Below, piece by piece: positions 23,092 to 37,115 of a stretch of DNA of 64,000 bases; positions within the stretch are counted from its first letter, which is position 1; each line of letters begins with the position of its first letter. The notes under the pieces are model-generated. The model made no database searches, was not told the DNA's origin, and worked only from the letters and a program-made list of their open reading frames with translations. Location: contig CM034533.1 in assembly GCA_020002185.1 (NCBI GenBank), positions 72,947,260 through 73,011,259 on the forward strand, given 5' to 3'. The translations under genes and the position numbers were made by a program. This DNA comes from Paraescarpia echinospica. Lineage: Eukaryota; Annelida; Polychaeta; Sabellida; Siboglinidae.

Positions 23092-23471
23092 CTGTTAAAT
23101 AGATGTGAGATTAGAAACTGCCCTGCATGTAAGACAACGATAGTATTTTACACTCATCAGTGCGGTCTACTTTTTAAGAATAAAATATTTTTATTGTCGT
23201 TACTCTATCACTTATTACACATTTATAATAATTGTATTGCAATATGATAATGTCACATGGTTAAGACTAATCAATTGTTCGAATAAAATCTAATCCTATT
23301 GTATACAAAATATATAATCGGACAATGAACGTCGCGATGCTCTAGAAATTATTTTTATTATTAACTATTATAATATAACATATTATATCTGATTACTGTA
23401 TCTATACCATGTGTGCATTCACATTATTATATTGTGAATTGTTTTGACACTTAGGAAAGTGTGGTATTTAC

Positions 23472-23597
23472 CTTCGCTCGTTGTTTCAGCTGTCTGCGTA
23501 GTTTCTTCGCTAGTACTTGTTGCGACTACTTCTGTTTTCGCTTCCGTGGACGAATCTTCAGTCGAACCAGTTGTGTCCACCGAGGCGGTGGTCGACG
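23472..23597 (-). CDS. internal exon, type A3
   Basis: Standard A3. Confidence 0.8.
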
Positions 23598-23978
23598 CTG
23601 TTAAATAGATGTGAGATTGAAAACAGCCCTGCATGTAAAACAACGATAGTATTTTACACTGATCAGTACGGTCTACTTTTTAAAAATATAATATTTTTAT
23701 TGTCGTTACTCTATGACTTATTACACATTTATAGTAATTGTGTTGCGATATGATAATGTGACATGGTTAAGACTAATCAATTGTTCGAAGAAAATCTAGT
23801 CCAATTGTATACACAATATATAATCGGACAAAGAAATTTGCGATGCTCTAGAAATGTTTTTTTGTTATTAACTATTATAATATTACATATTATATCTGAT
23901 TTCTGTATCTATACCATGTGTGCATTCACTTTATTATATTGGGAATTGTTTTTTCAGTTAGAAAAGGGTGGTATTTAC

Positions 23979-24104
23979 CTTCGATCATTGTTTCAGCTGC
24001 CTGCGTAGTTTCTTCACTCGTACTTGTTGCGACTGCTTCTGTTGTCGCTTCCGAGGTCGAACCTTCAGTCGATCCACTTGTGTCCAACGAGACGGTGGTC
24101 GACG
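23979..24104 (-). CDS. internal exon, type A1
   Basis: Standard A1. Confidence 0.8.
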
Positions 24105-24480
24105 CTGTTAAATAGATGTGGGATTAAAAATAGCCCTGCATGTAAGACAACGATAATATTTTACACTGATCAGTACGGTCTACCTTTGATAAATAAACCT
24201 TTTATTTTCGTGATTGTATGACTTATTACACGTTTATAATAATTGTATTGCGATATGATAATGTCACATAGTTTAGTCTAATCAATTGTTCGAATAAAAT
24301 CGAGTTCAATTATTTACACATTATATGATCGGACAAAGATCTTCGCGATACTCTAGAAAAATGTTTTTATTAGTAATTATAATATCACATATTATATCCG
24401 ATTACTTAATTTACACCACGTGTGCATTCACTTTATTATATTGTGAATTGTTTGGTCAGTTAGGAAAGAGTGGTATTTAC

Positions 24481-24606
24481 TATCGCTCGTTGTTTCAGCT
24501 GTCTGCGTAGTTTCTTCACTCGTACTTGTTGCGATTGCTTCTGTTGTCGCTTCCGAGGTCAACACTTCAGTCGATCCAGTTGTGTCCACCGAGGCGGTGG
24601 TCGACG
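24481..24606 (-). CDS. internal exon, type A2
   Basis: A2 with synonymous GTG at V15. Confidence 0.8.
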
Positions 24607-24986
24607 CTGTTAAATAGATGTGAGATTAGAAACTGCCCTGCATGTAAGACAACGATAGTATTTTACACTCATCAGTACGGTCTACTTTTTAAGAATAAAA
24701 TATTTTTATTGTCGTTACTCTATCACTTATTACACACTTATAATAATTGTATTGCAATATGATAATGTCACATGGTTAAGACTAATCAATTGTTCGAATA
24801 AAATCTAATCCTATTGTATACAAAATATATAATCGGACAATGAACGTCGCGATGCTCTAGAAATGATTTTTATTATTAACTATTATAATATCACATATTA
24901 TATCGGATTACTTAATTTATACCACGTGTGCATTCACTTTATTATATTGTGAATTGTTTGGTCAGTTAGGAAAGAGTGGTATTTAC

Positions 24987-25112
24987 TATCGCTCGTTGTT
25001 TCAGCTGTCTGCGTAGTTTCTTCACTCGTACTTGTTGCGATTGCTTCTGTTGTCGCTTCCGAGGACAAAACTTCAGTCGATCCAGTTGTGTCCACCGAGG
25101 CGGTGGTCGATG
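24987..25112 (-). CDS. internal exon, type A2
   Basis: T17S. The exon starts CA instead of CG, changing only the wobble base of the junction codon. Confidence 0.8.
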
Positions 25113-25494
25113 CTGTTAAATAGATGTGAGATTATAAACAACCCTGCATGTAAGACAACGATAGCATTTTACACTGGTCAGTACGGTCTACTTTTTAAAA
25201 ATAAAATATTTTGTTATTGCCGTTAATCTATGACTTATTGCACATTTATAATAATTGTATTGCGATACGATAATGTCACATAGTTCAGTCTAATTAATTG
25301 TTCGAATAAAATCGAGTTCAATTATTTACACATCATGTCATCGGACAAAGATTTTCGCGATACTCTAGAAATGTTTTTTTTTATTAACTATTATAATATA
25401 ACATATTATATCCGATTACTGTAACTATACCATGTGTGCATTCACTTTATTATATTTTGAATTGTTTTATCAGTTAGGAAAGGATGGTATTTAC

Positions 25495-25620
25495 CTTCGC
25501 TCGTTGTTTCAGCTGTCTGCGTAGTTTCTTCACTCGTACTTGTTGCGACTGCTTCTGTTGTCGCTTCCGAGGTCGAACCTTCAGTCGATCCTGTTGTGTC
25601 CACCGAGGCGGTGGCCGACG
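25495..25620 (-). CDS. internal exon, type A6
   Basis: T3A. Confidence 0.8.
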
Positions 25621-26000
25621 CTGTTAAATAGATGTGAGATTAGAAACAGCCCTGCATGTAAGACAACGATAGTATTTTACACTCATCAGTACGGTCTACT
25701 TTTTAAAAATAAAATATTTTTATTGTCGTTACTCTATCACTTATTACACATTTATAAAAATTGTATTGCAATCAGATAATGTCACATGGTTAAGACTAAT
25801 CAACTGTTCGAATAAAATATAATCCAATTGTATACAAAATATATAATCGGACAAAGAAATTCGCGATGCTCTAGAAATGTTTTTTTTTATTAACTATTAT
25901 AATATAACATATTATATCTGATTTCTCTATATATACCATGTGTGCATTCACTTTATTATATTGTGAATTGTTTTGTCAGTTAGGAAAGGGTGGTATTTAC

Positions 26001-26126
26001 CTTCGCTCTTTGTTTCAGCTGTCTGCGTAGTTTCTTCGCTCTTACTTGTTGCGACTGCTTCTGTTGTCGCTTCCGAGGTCGAACCTTCAGTCGATCCAGT
26101 TGTGTCCACCGAGGCGGTGGTCGACG
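26001..26126 (-). CDS. internal exon, type A5
   Basis: T29K and T40K. Confidence 0.8.
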
Positions 26127-26500
26127 CTGTTAAATAGATGTGAGATTAAAAATAGCCTTGCATGTAAGACATCGATAATATTTTACACTGATCAGTACGG
26201 TCTACCTTTGATAAATAAAACTTTTATTTTCGTGACTATGACTTATTACACGTTTATAATAATTGTATTGCGATATGATAATGTCACATAGTTTAGTCTA
26301 ATCAATTGTTCGAATAAAATCGAGTTAAATTATTTACAAATTATATGATCGGACAAAGATCTTCGCGATACTCTAGAAAAATGTTTTTATTAGTTATTAT
26401 AATATCACATATTATATACGATTACTTAATTTATACCACGTGTGCGTTCACTTTATTATATTGTGAATTGTTTGGTCAGTTAGGAAAGAGTGGTATTTAC

Positions 26501-26626
26501 TATCGCTCGTTGTTTCAGCTGTCTGCGTAATTTCTTCACTCGTACTTGTTGCGATTGCTTGTGTTGTCGCTTCCGAGGTCAAAACTTCAGTCGATCCAGT
26601 TGTGTCCACCGAGGCGGTGGTCGACG
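26501..26626 (-). CDS. internal exon, type A2
   Basis: T34I and E23Q, both non-synonymous. Confidence 0.8.
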
Positions 26627-27009
26627 CTGTTAAATAGATGTGAGATTATAAACAACCCTGCATGTAAGACAACGATAGCATTTTACTCTGGTCAGTACGG
26701 TCTACTTTTTAAAAATAAAATATTTTGTTATTGCCGTTAATCTATGACTTATTGCACATTTATAATAATTGTATTGCGATACGATAAAGTCACATAGTTC
26801 AGTCTAATTAATTGTTCGAATAAAATCGGGTTCAATTATATACATATCATGTCATCGGACAAAGATATTCGCGATGCTCTAGAAATGTTTTTTTTTTATT
26901 AACTATTATAATATAACATATTATATCCGATTACTGTATCTATACCATGTGTGCATTCACTTTATTATATTGTTAATTGTTTTATCAGTTAGGAAAGGAT
27001 GGTATTGAC

Positions 27010-27135
27010 ATTCGCTCGTTGTTTCAGCCGTCTGCGTAGTTTCTTCACTCGTACTTGTTGCGACTGCTTCTGTTGTCGCTTCCGACGTCGAACCTTCAGT
27101 CGATCCTGTTGTGTCCACCGAGACGGTGGTCGACG
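27010..27135 (-). CDS. internal exon, type A4, altered donor
   Basis: A5V and a GTCAAT donor, the same pair as the exon at 20942, so the change was copied by duplication. Confidence 0.72.
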
Positions 27136-27516
27136 CTGTTAAATAGATGTGAGATTAGAAACTGCCCTGCATGTAAGACAACGATAGTATTTTACACTCA
27201 TCAGTACGGTCTACTTTTTAAGAATAAAATATTTTTATTGTCGTTACTCTATCACTTATTACACATTTATAAAAATTGTATTGCAATCAGATAATGTCAC
27301 ATGGTTAAGACTAATCAACTGTTCGAATAAAATATAATCCAATTGTATACAAAATATATAATCGGACAAAGAAATTTGCGATGCTCTAGAAATGTTTTTT
27401 TGTTATTAACTATTATAATATTAAATATTATATCTGATTTCTGTATCTATACCATGTGTGCATTCACTTTATTATATTGGGAATTGTTTTTTCAGTTAGA
27501 AAAGGGTGGTATTTAC

Positions 27517-27642
27517 CTTCGATCATTGTTTCAGCTGTCTGCGTAGTTTCTTCGCTAGTACTTGTTGCGACTACTTCTGTTTTCGCTTCCGTGGACGAAT
27601 CTTCAGTCGAACCAGTTGTGTCTACCGAGGCGGTGGTCGACG
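27517..27642 (-). CDS. internal exon, A3 body with A1 end
   Basis: D15-S-S and K21 of A3 joined to the M40-I41 end of A1. A within-exon recombinant that keeps 42 codons. Confidence 0.8.
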
Positions 27643-28018
27643 CTGTTAAATAGATGTGAGATTGAAAACAGCCCTGCATGTAAGACAACGATAGTATTTT
27701 ACACTGATCAGTACGGTCTACTTTTGATAAATAAAACTTTTATTTTCGTGATTGTATGACTTATTACACGTTTATAATAATTGCATTGCGATATGATAAT
27801 GTCACATAGTTTAGTCTAATCAATTGTTCGAATAAAATCGAGTTCAATTATTTACACATTATATGATCGGACAAAGATCTTCGCGATACTCTGGAAAAAT
27901 GTTTTTATTAGTAATTATAATATCACATATTATATCCGATTACTTAATTTATACCACGTGTGCATTCACTTTATTATATTGTGAATTGTTTGGTCAGTTA
28001 GGAAAGAGTGGTATTTAC

Positions 28019-28144
28019 TATCGCTCGTTGTTTCAGCTGTCTGCGTAGTTTCTTCACTCGTACTTGTTGCGATTGCTTCTGTTGTCGCTTCCGAGGTCAA
28101 AACTTCAGTCGATCCAGTTGTCTCCACCGAGGCGGTGGTCGACG
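28019..28144 (-). CDS. internal exon, type A2
   Basis: D8E variant. Confidence 0.8.
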
Positions 28145-28525
28145 CTGTTAAATAGATGTGAGATTATAAACAACCCTGCATGTAAGACAACGATAGCATT
28201 TTACACTGGTCGGTACGGTCTACTTTTTAAAAATAAAATATTTTGTTATTGCCGTTAATCTATGACTTATTGCACATTTATAATAATTGTATTGCGATAC
28301 GATAATGTCACATAGTTCAGTCTAATTAATTGTTCGAATAAAATCGGGTTCAATTATATACATATCATGTCATCGGACAAAGATATTCGCGATGCTCTAG
28401 AATTTTTTTTTTTATTAACTATTATAATATAACATATTATATCCGATTACTGTATCTATACCATGTGTGCATTCACTTTATTATATTGTTAATTGTTTTA
28501 TCAGTTAGGAAAGGATGGTATTTAC

Positions 28526-28651
28526 ATTCGCTCGTTGTTTCAGCCGTCTGCGTAGTTTCTTCACTCGTACTTGTTGCGACTGCTTCTGTTGTCGCTTCCG
28601 ACGTCGAACCTTCAGTCGATCCTGTTGTGTCCACCGAGGCGGTGGTCAACG
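28526..28651 (-). CDS. internal exon, type A4
   Basis: S2L, an unusual loss of a Ser. GAAT donor. Confidence 0.8.
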
Positions 28652-29031
28652 CTGTTAAATAGATGTGAGATTAGAAACTGCCCTGCATGTAAGACAACGA
28701 TAGTATTTTACACTCATCAGTACGGTCTACTTTTTAAGAATAAAATATTTTTATTGTCGTTACTCTATCACTTATTACACATTTATAATAATTGTATTGC
28801 AATATGATAATGTCACATGGTTAAGACTAATCAATTGTTCGAATAAAATCTAATCCTATTGTATACAAAATATATAATCGGACAATGAACGTCGCGATGC
28901 TCTAGAAATTATTTTTATTATTAACTATTATAATATAACATATTATATCTGATTACTGTATCTATACCATGTGTGCATTCACATTATTATATTGTGAATT
29001 GTTTTGACACTTAGGAAAGTGTGGTATTTAC

Positions 29032-29157
29032 CTTCGCTCGTTGTTTCTACTGTCTGCGTAGTTTCTTCGCTATTACTTGTTGCGACTACTTCTGTTTTCG
29101 CTTCCGTGGACGAATCTTCAGTCGAACCAGTTGTGTCCACCGAGGCGGTGGTCGACG
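29032..29157 (-). CDS. internal exon, type A3
   Basis: T29N and A37V. Confidence 0.8.
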
Positions 29158-29537
29158 CTGTTAAATAGATGTGAGATTGAAAACAGCCCTGCATGTAAAA
29201 CAACGATAGTATTTTACACTGATCAGTACGGTCTACTTTTTAAAAATATAATATTTTTATTGTCGTTACTCTATGACTTATTACACATTTATAGTAATTG
29301 TGTTGCGATATGATAATGTGACATGGTTAAGACTAATCAATTGTTCGAAGAAAATCTAGTCCAATTGTATACACAATATATAATCGGACAAAGAAATTTG
29401 CGATGCTCTAGAAATGTTTTTTTGTTATTAACTATTATAATATTACATATTATATCTGATTTCTGTATCTATACCATGTGTGCATTCACTTTATTATATT
29501 GGGAATTGTTTTTCAGTTAGAAAAGGGTGGTATTTAC

Positions 29538-29663
29538 CTTCGATCATTGTTTCAGCTGCCTGCGTAGTTTCTTCACTCGTACTTGTTGCGACTGCTTCTG
29601 TTGTCGCTTCCGAGGTCGAACCTTCAGTCGATCCACTTGTGTCCAACGAGACGGTGGTCGACG
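29538..29663 (-). CDS. internal exon, type A1
   Basis: Standard A1. A T is missing from the intron T run just downstream. Confidence 0.8.
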
Positions 29664-30039
29664 CTGTTAAATAGATGTGGGATTAAAAATAGCCCTGCAT
29701 GTAAGACAACGATAATATTTTACACTGATCAGTAAGGTCTACCTTTGATAAATAAACCTTTTATTTTCGTGATTGTATGACTTATTACACGTTTATAATA
29801 ATTGTATTGCGATATGATAATGTCACATAGTTTAGTCTAATCAATTGTTCGAATAAAATCGAGTTCAATTATTTACACATTATATGATCGGACAAAGATC
29901 TTCGCGATACTCTAGAAAAATGTTTTTATTAGTAATTATAATATCACATATTATATCCGATTACTTAATTTATACCACGTGTGCATTCACTTTATTATAT
30001 TGTGAATTGTTTGATCAGTTAGGAAAGAGTGGTATTTAC

Positions 30040-30165
30040 TATCACTCGTTGTTTCAGCTGTCTGCGTAGTTTCTTCACTCGTACTTGTTGCGATTGCTTC
30101 TGTTGTCGCTTCCGAGGTCAAAACTTCAGTCGATCCAGTTGTGTCCACCGAGGCGGTGGTCGACG
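30040..30165 (-). CDS. internal exon, type A2
   Basis: Synonymous AGT at Ser41. Starts the block that duplicates 24987-26626. Confidence 0.8.
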
Positions 30166-30547
30166 CTGTTAAATAGATGTGAGATTATAAACAACCCTGC
30201 ATGTAAGACAACGATAGCATTTTACACTGGTCAGTACGGTCTACTTTTTAAAAATAAAATATTTTGTTATTGCCGTTAATCTATGACTTATTGCACATTT
30301 ATAATAATTGTATTGCGATACGATAATGTCACATAGTTCAGTCTAATTAATTGTTCGAATAAAATCGAGTTCAATTATTTACACATCATGTCATCGGACA
30401 AAGATTTTCGCGATACTCTAGAAATGTTTTTTTTTATTAACTATTATAATATAACATATTATATCCGATTACTGTAACTATACCATGTGTGCATTCACTT
30501 TATTATATTTTGAATTGTTTTATCAGTTAGGAAAGGATGGTATTTAC

Positions 30548-30673
30548 CTTCGCTCGTTGTTTCAGCTGTCTGCGTAGTTTCTTCACTCGTACTTGTTGCG
30601 ACTGCTTCTGTTGTCGCTTCCGTGGTCGAACCTTCAGTCGATCCTGTTGTGTCCACCGAGGCGGTGGCCGACG
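30548..30673 (-). CDS. internal exon, type A6
   Basis: T3A and S18T. Confidence 0.8.
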
Positions 30674-31053
30674 CTGTTAAATAGATGTGAGATTAGAAAC
30701 AGCCCTGCATGTAAGACAACGATAGTATTTTACACTCATCAGTACGGTCTACTTTTTAAAAATAAAATATTTTTATTGTCGTTACTCTATCACTTATTAC
30801 ACATATATAAAAATTGTATTGCAATCAGATAATGTCACATGGTTAAGACTAATCAACTGTTCGAATAAAATATAATCCAATTGTATACAAAATATATAAT
30901 CGGACAAAGAAATTCGCGATGCTCTAGAAATGTTTTTTTTTATTAACTATTATAATATAACATATTATATCTGATTTCTCTATCTATACCATGTGTGCAT
31001 TCACTTTATTATATTGTGAATTGTTTTGTCAGTTAGGAAAGGGTGGTATTTAC

Positions 31054-31179
31054 CTTCGCTCGTTGTTTCAGCTGTCTGCGTAGTTTCTTCGCTCTTACTT
31101 GTTGCGACTGCTTCTGTTGTCGCTTCCGAGGTCGAACCTTCAGTCGATCCAGTTGTGTCCACCGAGGCGGTGGTCGACG
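31054..31179 (-). CDS. internal exon, type A5
   Basis: T29K. Confidence 0.8.
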
Positions 31180-31553
31180 CTGTTAAATAGATGTGAGATT
31201 AAAAATAGCCTTGCATGTAAGACATCGATAATATTTTACACTGATCAGTACGGTCTACCTTTGATAAATAAAACTTTTATTTTCGTGACTATGACTTATT
31301 ACACGTTTATAATAATTGTATTGCGATATGATAATGTCACATAGTTTAGTCTAATCAATTGTTCGAATAAAATCGAGTTAAATTATTTACAAATTATATG
31401 ATCGGACAAAGATCTTCGCGATACTCTAGAAAAATGTTTTTATTAGTTATTATAATATCACATATTATATACGATTACTTAATTGATACCACGTGTGCGT
31501 TCACTTTATTATATTGTGAATTGTTTGGTCAGTTAGGAAAGAGTGGTATTTAC

Positions 31554-31679
31554 TATCGCTCGTTGTTTCAGCTGTCTGCGTAGTTTCTTCACTCGTACTT
31601 GTTGCGATTGCTTCTGTTGTCGCTTCCGAGGTCAAAACTTCAGTCGATCCAGTTGTGCCCACCGAGGCGGTGGTCGACG
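31554..31679 (-). CDS. internal exon, type A2
   Basis: D8G variant. Confidence 0.8.
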
Positions 31680-32062
31680 CTGTTAAATAGATGTGAGATT
31701 ATAAACAACCCTGCATGTAAGACAACGATAGCATTTTACTCTGGTCAGTACGGTCTACTTTTTAAAAATAAAATATTTTGTTATTGCCGTTAATCTATGA
31801 CTTATTGCACATTTATAATAATTGTATTGCGATACCATAATGTCACATAGTTCAGTCTAATTAATTGTTCGAATAAAATCGGGTTCAATTATATACATAT
31901 CATGTCATCGGACAAAGATATTCGCGATGCTCTAGAAATGTTTTTTTTTTATTAACTATTATAATATAACATATTATATCCGATTACTGTATCTATACCA
32001 TGTGTGCATTCACTTTATTATATTGTTAATTGTTTTATCAGTTAGGAAAGGATGGTATTTAC

Positions 32063-32188
32063 ATTCGCTCGTTGTTTCAGCCGTCTGCGTAGTTTCTTCA
32101 CTCGTACTTGTTGCGACTGCTTCTGTTGTCGCTTCCGACGTCGAACCTTCAGTCGATCCTGTTGTGTCCACCGAGGCGGTGGTCGACG
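32063..32188 (-). CDS. internal exon, type A4
   Basis: GAAT donor. First of three A4 copies 1,515 bases apart. Confidence 0.8.
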
Positions 32189-32568
32189 CTGTTAAATAGA
32201 TGTGAGATTAGAAACAGCCCTGCATGTAAGACAACGATAGTATTTTACACTCATCAGTACGGTCTACTTTTTAAAAATAAAATATTTTTATTGTCGTTAC
32301 TCTATCACTTATTACACATTTATAAAAATTGTATTGCAATCAGATAATGTCACATGGTTAAGACTAATCAACTGTTCGAATAAAATATAATCCAATTGTA
32401 TACAAAATATATAATCGGACAAAGAAATTTGCGATGCTCTAGAAATGTTTTTTTTTATTAACTATTATAATATTACATATTATATCTGATTTCTGTATCT
32501 ATACCATGTGTGCATTCACTTTATTATATTGGGAATTGTTTTTTCAGTTAGAAAAGGGTGGTATTTAC

Positions 32569-32694
32569 CTTCGATCATTGTTTCAGCTGCCTGCGTAGTT
32601 TCTTCACTCGTACTTGTTGCGACTGCTTCTGTTGTCGCTTCCGAGGTCGAACCTTCAGTCGATCCACTTGTGTCCAACGAGACGGTGGTCGACG
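32569..32694 (-). CDS. internal exon, type A1
   Basis: Standard A1. Confidence 0.8.
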
Positions 32695-33068
32695 CTGTTA
32701 AATAGATGTGGGATTAAAAATAGCCCTGCATGTAAGACAACGATAATATTTTACACTGATCAGTACGGTCTACCTTTGATAAATAAACCTTTTATTTTCG
32801 TGACTATGACTTATTACACGTTTATAATAATTGTATTGCGATATGATAATGTCACATAGTTTAGTCTAATCAATTGTTCGAATAAAATCGAGTTCAATTA
32901 TTTACACATTATATGATCGGACAAAGATCTTCGCGATACTCTAGAAAAATGTTTTTATTAGTTATTATAATATCACATATTATATCCGATTACTTAATTT
33001 ATACCACGTGTGCATTCACTTTATTATATTGTGAATTGTTTGGTCAGTTAGGAAAGAGTGGTATTTAC

Positions 33069-33194
33069 TATCGCTCGTTGTTTCAGCTGTCTGCGTAGTT
33101 TCTTCACTCGTACTTGTTGCGATTGCTTCTGTTGTCGCTTCCGAGGTCAAAACTTCAGTCGATCCAGTTGTCTCCACCGAGGCGGTGGTCGACG
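33069..33194 (-). CDS. internal exon, type A2
   Basis: D8E variant. Confidence 0.8.
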
Positions 33195-33577
33195 CTGTTA
33201 AATAGATGTGAGATTATAAACAACCCTGCATGTAAGACAACGATAGCATTTTACACTGGTCAGTACGGTCTACTTTTTAAAAATAAAATATTTTGTTATT
33301 GCCGTTAATCTATGACTTATTGCACATTTATAATAATTGTATTGCGATACGATAATGTCACATAGTTCAGTCTAATTAATTGTTCGAATAAAATCGGGTT
33401 CAATTATATACATATCATGTCATCGGACAAAGATATTCGCGATGCTCTAGAAATGTTTTTTTTTTATTAACTATTATAATATAACATATTATATCCGATT
33501 ACTGTATCTATACCATGTGTGCATTCACTTTATTATATTGTTAATTGTTTTATCAGTTAGGAAAGGATGGTATTTAC

Positions 33578-33703
33578 ATTCGCTCGTTGTTTCAGCCGTC
33601 TGCGTAGTTTCTTCACTCGTACTTGTTGCGACTGCTTCTGTTGTCGCTTCCGACGTCGAACCTTCAGTCGATCCTGTTGTGTCCACCGAGGCGGTGGTCG
33701 ACG
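33578..33703 (-). CDS. internal exon, type A4
   Basis: Second A4 in the 1,515-base series. Confidence 0.8.
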
Positions 33704-34083
33704 CTGTTAAATAGATGTGAGATTAGAAACTGCCCTGCATGTAAGACAACGATAGTATTTTACACTCATCAGTACGGTCTACTTTTTAAGAATAAAATAT
33801 TTTTATTGTCGTTACTCTATCACTTATTACACATTTATAAAAATTGTATTGCAATCAGATAATGTCACATGGTTAAGACTAACCAACTGTTCGAATAAAA
33901 TATAATCCAATTTTATACAAAATATATAATCGGACAAAGAAATTTGCGATGCTCTAGAAATGTTTTTTTTTATTAACTATTATAATATTACATATTATAT
34001 CTGATTTCTGTATCTATACCATGTGTGCATTCACTTTATTATATTGGGAATTGTTTTTTCAGTTAGAGAAGGGTGGTATTTAC

Positions 34084-34209
34084 CTTCGATCATTGTTTCA
34101 GCTGCCTGCGTAGTTTCTTCACTCGTACTTGTTGCGACTGCTTCTGTTGTCGCTTCCGAGGTCGACCCTTCAGTCGATCCACTTGTGTCCAACGAGACGG
34201 TGGTCGACG
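34084..34209 (-). CDS. internal exon, type A1
   Basis: A1 with synonymous GGG at G15. Confidence 0.8.
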
Positions 34210-34583
34210 CTGTTAAATAGATGTGGGATTAAAAATAGCCCTGCATGTAAGACAACGATAATATTTTACACTGATCAGTACGGTCTACCTTTGATAAATA
34301 AACCTTTTATTTTCGTGACTATGACTTATTACACGTTTATAATAATTGTATTGCGATATGATAATGTCACATAGTTTAGTCTAATCAATTGTTCGAATAA
34401 AATCGAGTTCAATTATTTACACATTATATGATCGGACAAAGATCTTCGCGATAATCTAGAAAAATGTTTTTATTAGTTATTATAATATCACATATTATAT
34501 CCGATTACTTAATTTATACCACGTGTGCATTCACTTTATTATATTGTGAATTGTTTGGTCAGTTAGGAAAGAGTGGTATTTAC

Positions 34584-34709
34584 TATCGCTCGTTGTTTCA
34601 GCTGTCTGCGTAGTTTCTTCACTCGTACTTGTTGCGATTGCTTCTGTTGTCGCTTCCGAGGTCAAAACTTCAGTCGATCCAGTTGTCTCCACCGAGGCGG
34701 TGGTCGACG
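34584..34709 (-). CDS. internal exon, type A2
   Basis: D8E variant. Confidence 0.8.
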
Positions 34710-35092
34710 CTGTTAAATAGATGTGAGATTATAAACAACCCTGCATGTAAGACAACGATAGCATTTTACACTGGTCGGTACGGTCTACTTTTTAAAAATA
34801 AAATATTTTGTTATTGCCGTTAATCTATGACTTATTGCACATTTATAATAATTGTATTGCGATACGATAATGTCACATAGTTCAGTCTAATTAATTGTTC
34901 GAATAAAATCGGGTTCAATTATATACATATCATGTCATCGGACAAAGATATTCGCGATGCTCTAGAAATGTTTTTTTTTTATTAACTATTATAATATAAC
35001 ATATTATATCCGATTACTGTATCTATACCATGTGTGCATTCACTTTATTATATTGTTAATTGTTTTATCAGTTAGGAAAGGATGGTATTTAC

Positions 35093-35218
35093 ATTCGCTC
35101 GTTGTTTCAGCCGTCTGCGTAGTTTCTTCACTCGTACTTGTTGCGACTGCTTCTGTTGTCGCTTCCGACGTCGAACCTTCAGTCGATCCTGTTGTGTCCA
35201 CCGAGGCGGTGGTCGACG
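35093..35218 (-). CDS. internal exon, type A4
   Basis: Third A4 in the 1,515-base series. Confidence 0.8.
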
Positions 35219-35598
35219 CTGTTAAATAGATGTGAGATTAGAAACTGCCCTGCATGTAAGACAACGATAGTATTTTACACTCATCAGTACGGTCTACTTT
35301 TTAAGAATAAAATATTTTTATTGTCGTTACTCTATCACTTATTACACATTTATAATAATTGTATTACAATATGATAATGTCACATGGTTAAGACTAATCA
35401 ATTGTTCGAATAAAATCTAATCCTATTGTATACAAAATATATAATCGGACAATGAACGTCGCGATGCTCTAGAAATTATTTTTATTATTAACTATTATAA
35501 TATAACATATTATATCTGATTACTGTATCTATACCATGTGTGCATTCACACTATTATATTGTGAATTGTTTTGACACTTAGGAAAGTGTGGTATTTAC

Positions 35599-35724
35599 CT
35601 TCGCTCGTTGTTTCAGCTGTCTGCGTAGTTTCTTCGCTAGTACTTGTTGCGACTACTTCTGTTTTCGCTTCCGTGGACGAATCTTCAGTGGAACCAGTTG
35701 TGTCCACCGAGGCGGTGGTCGACG
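35599..35724 (-). CDS. internal exon, type A3
   Basis: A3 with a synonymous TCC at Ser12. Confidence 0.8.
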
Positions 35725-36105
35725 CTGTTAAATAGATGTGAGATTGAAAACAGCCCTGCATGTAAGACAACGATAGTATTTTACACTGATCAGTACGGTC
35801 TACTTTTTAAAAATATAATATTTTTATTGTCGTTACTCTATGACTTATTACACATTTATAATAATTGTGTTACGATATGATAATGTGACATGGTTAAGAC
35901 TAATCAATTGTTCGAAGAAAATCTAGTCTAATTGTATACACAATATATAATCGGAAAAAGAAATTTGCGATGCTCTAGAAATGTTTTTTTGTTATTAACT
36001 ATTATAATATTACATATTATATCTGATTTCTGTATCTATACCATGTATGCATTCACTTTATTATATTGGGAATTGTTTTTTCAGTTAGAAAAGGGTGGTA
36101 TTTAC

Positions 36106-36231
36106 CTTCGATCATTGTTTCAGCTGCCTGCGTAGTTTCTTCACTCGTACTTGTTGCGACTGCTTCTGTTGTCGCTTCCGAGGTCGAACCTTCAGTCGAT
36201 CCACTTGTGTCCAACGAGACGGTGGTCGACG
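36106..36231 (-). CDS. internal exon, type A1
   Basis: Standard A1. Confidence 0.8.
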
Positions 36232-36607
36232 CTGTTAAATAGATGGGGGATTAAAAATAGCCCTGCATGTAAGACAACGATAATATTTTACACTGATCAG
36301 TACGGTCTACCTTTGATAAATAAACCTTTTATTTTCGTGATTGTATGATTTATTACACGTTTATAATAATTGTATTGCGATATGATAATGTCACATAGTT
36401 TAGTCTAATCAATTGTTCGAATAAAATCGAGTTCAATTATTTACATATTATATGATCGGACAAAGATCTTCGCGATACTCTAGAAAAATGTTTTTATTAG
36501 TTATTATAATATCACATATTATATACGATTACTTAATTTATACCACGTGTGCGTTCACTTTATTATATTGTGAATTGTTTGGTCAATTAGGAAAGAGTGG
36601 TATTTAC

Positions 36608-36733
36608 CATCGCTCGTTGTTTCAGCTGTCTGCGTAGTTTCTTCACTCGTACTTGTTGCGATTGCTTCTGTTGTCGCTTCCGAGGTCAAAACTTCAGTCG
36701 ATCCAGTTGTGTCCACCGAGGCGGTGGTCGACG
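36608..36733 (-). CDS. internal exon, type A2, G-ending
   Basis: A2 body ending GATG/GTAAAT, the only A2 with a G before the donor. Confidence 0.8.
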
Positions 36734-37115
36734 CTGTTAAATAGATGTGAGATTATAAACAACCCTGCATGTATGACAACGATAGCATTTTACACTGGTC
36801 GGTACGGTCAACTTTTTAAAAATAAAATATTTTGTTATTGCCGTTAATCTATGACTTATTGCACATTTATAATAATTGTATTGCGATACGATAATGTCAC
36901 ATAGTTCAGTCTAATTAATTGTTCGAATAAAATCGAGTTCAATTATTTATACATCATGTCATCGGACAAAGATTTTCGCGAAGCTCTAGAAATGTTTTTT
37001 TTTATTAACTCTTATAATATAATATATTATATCCGATTACTGTAACTATACCACGTGTGCATTCACTTTATTATATTGTGAAATGTTTGGTCAGTTAGGA
37101 AAGAGTGGTATTTAC

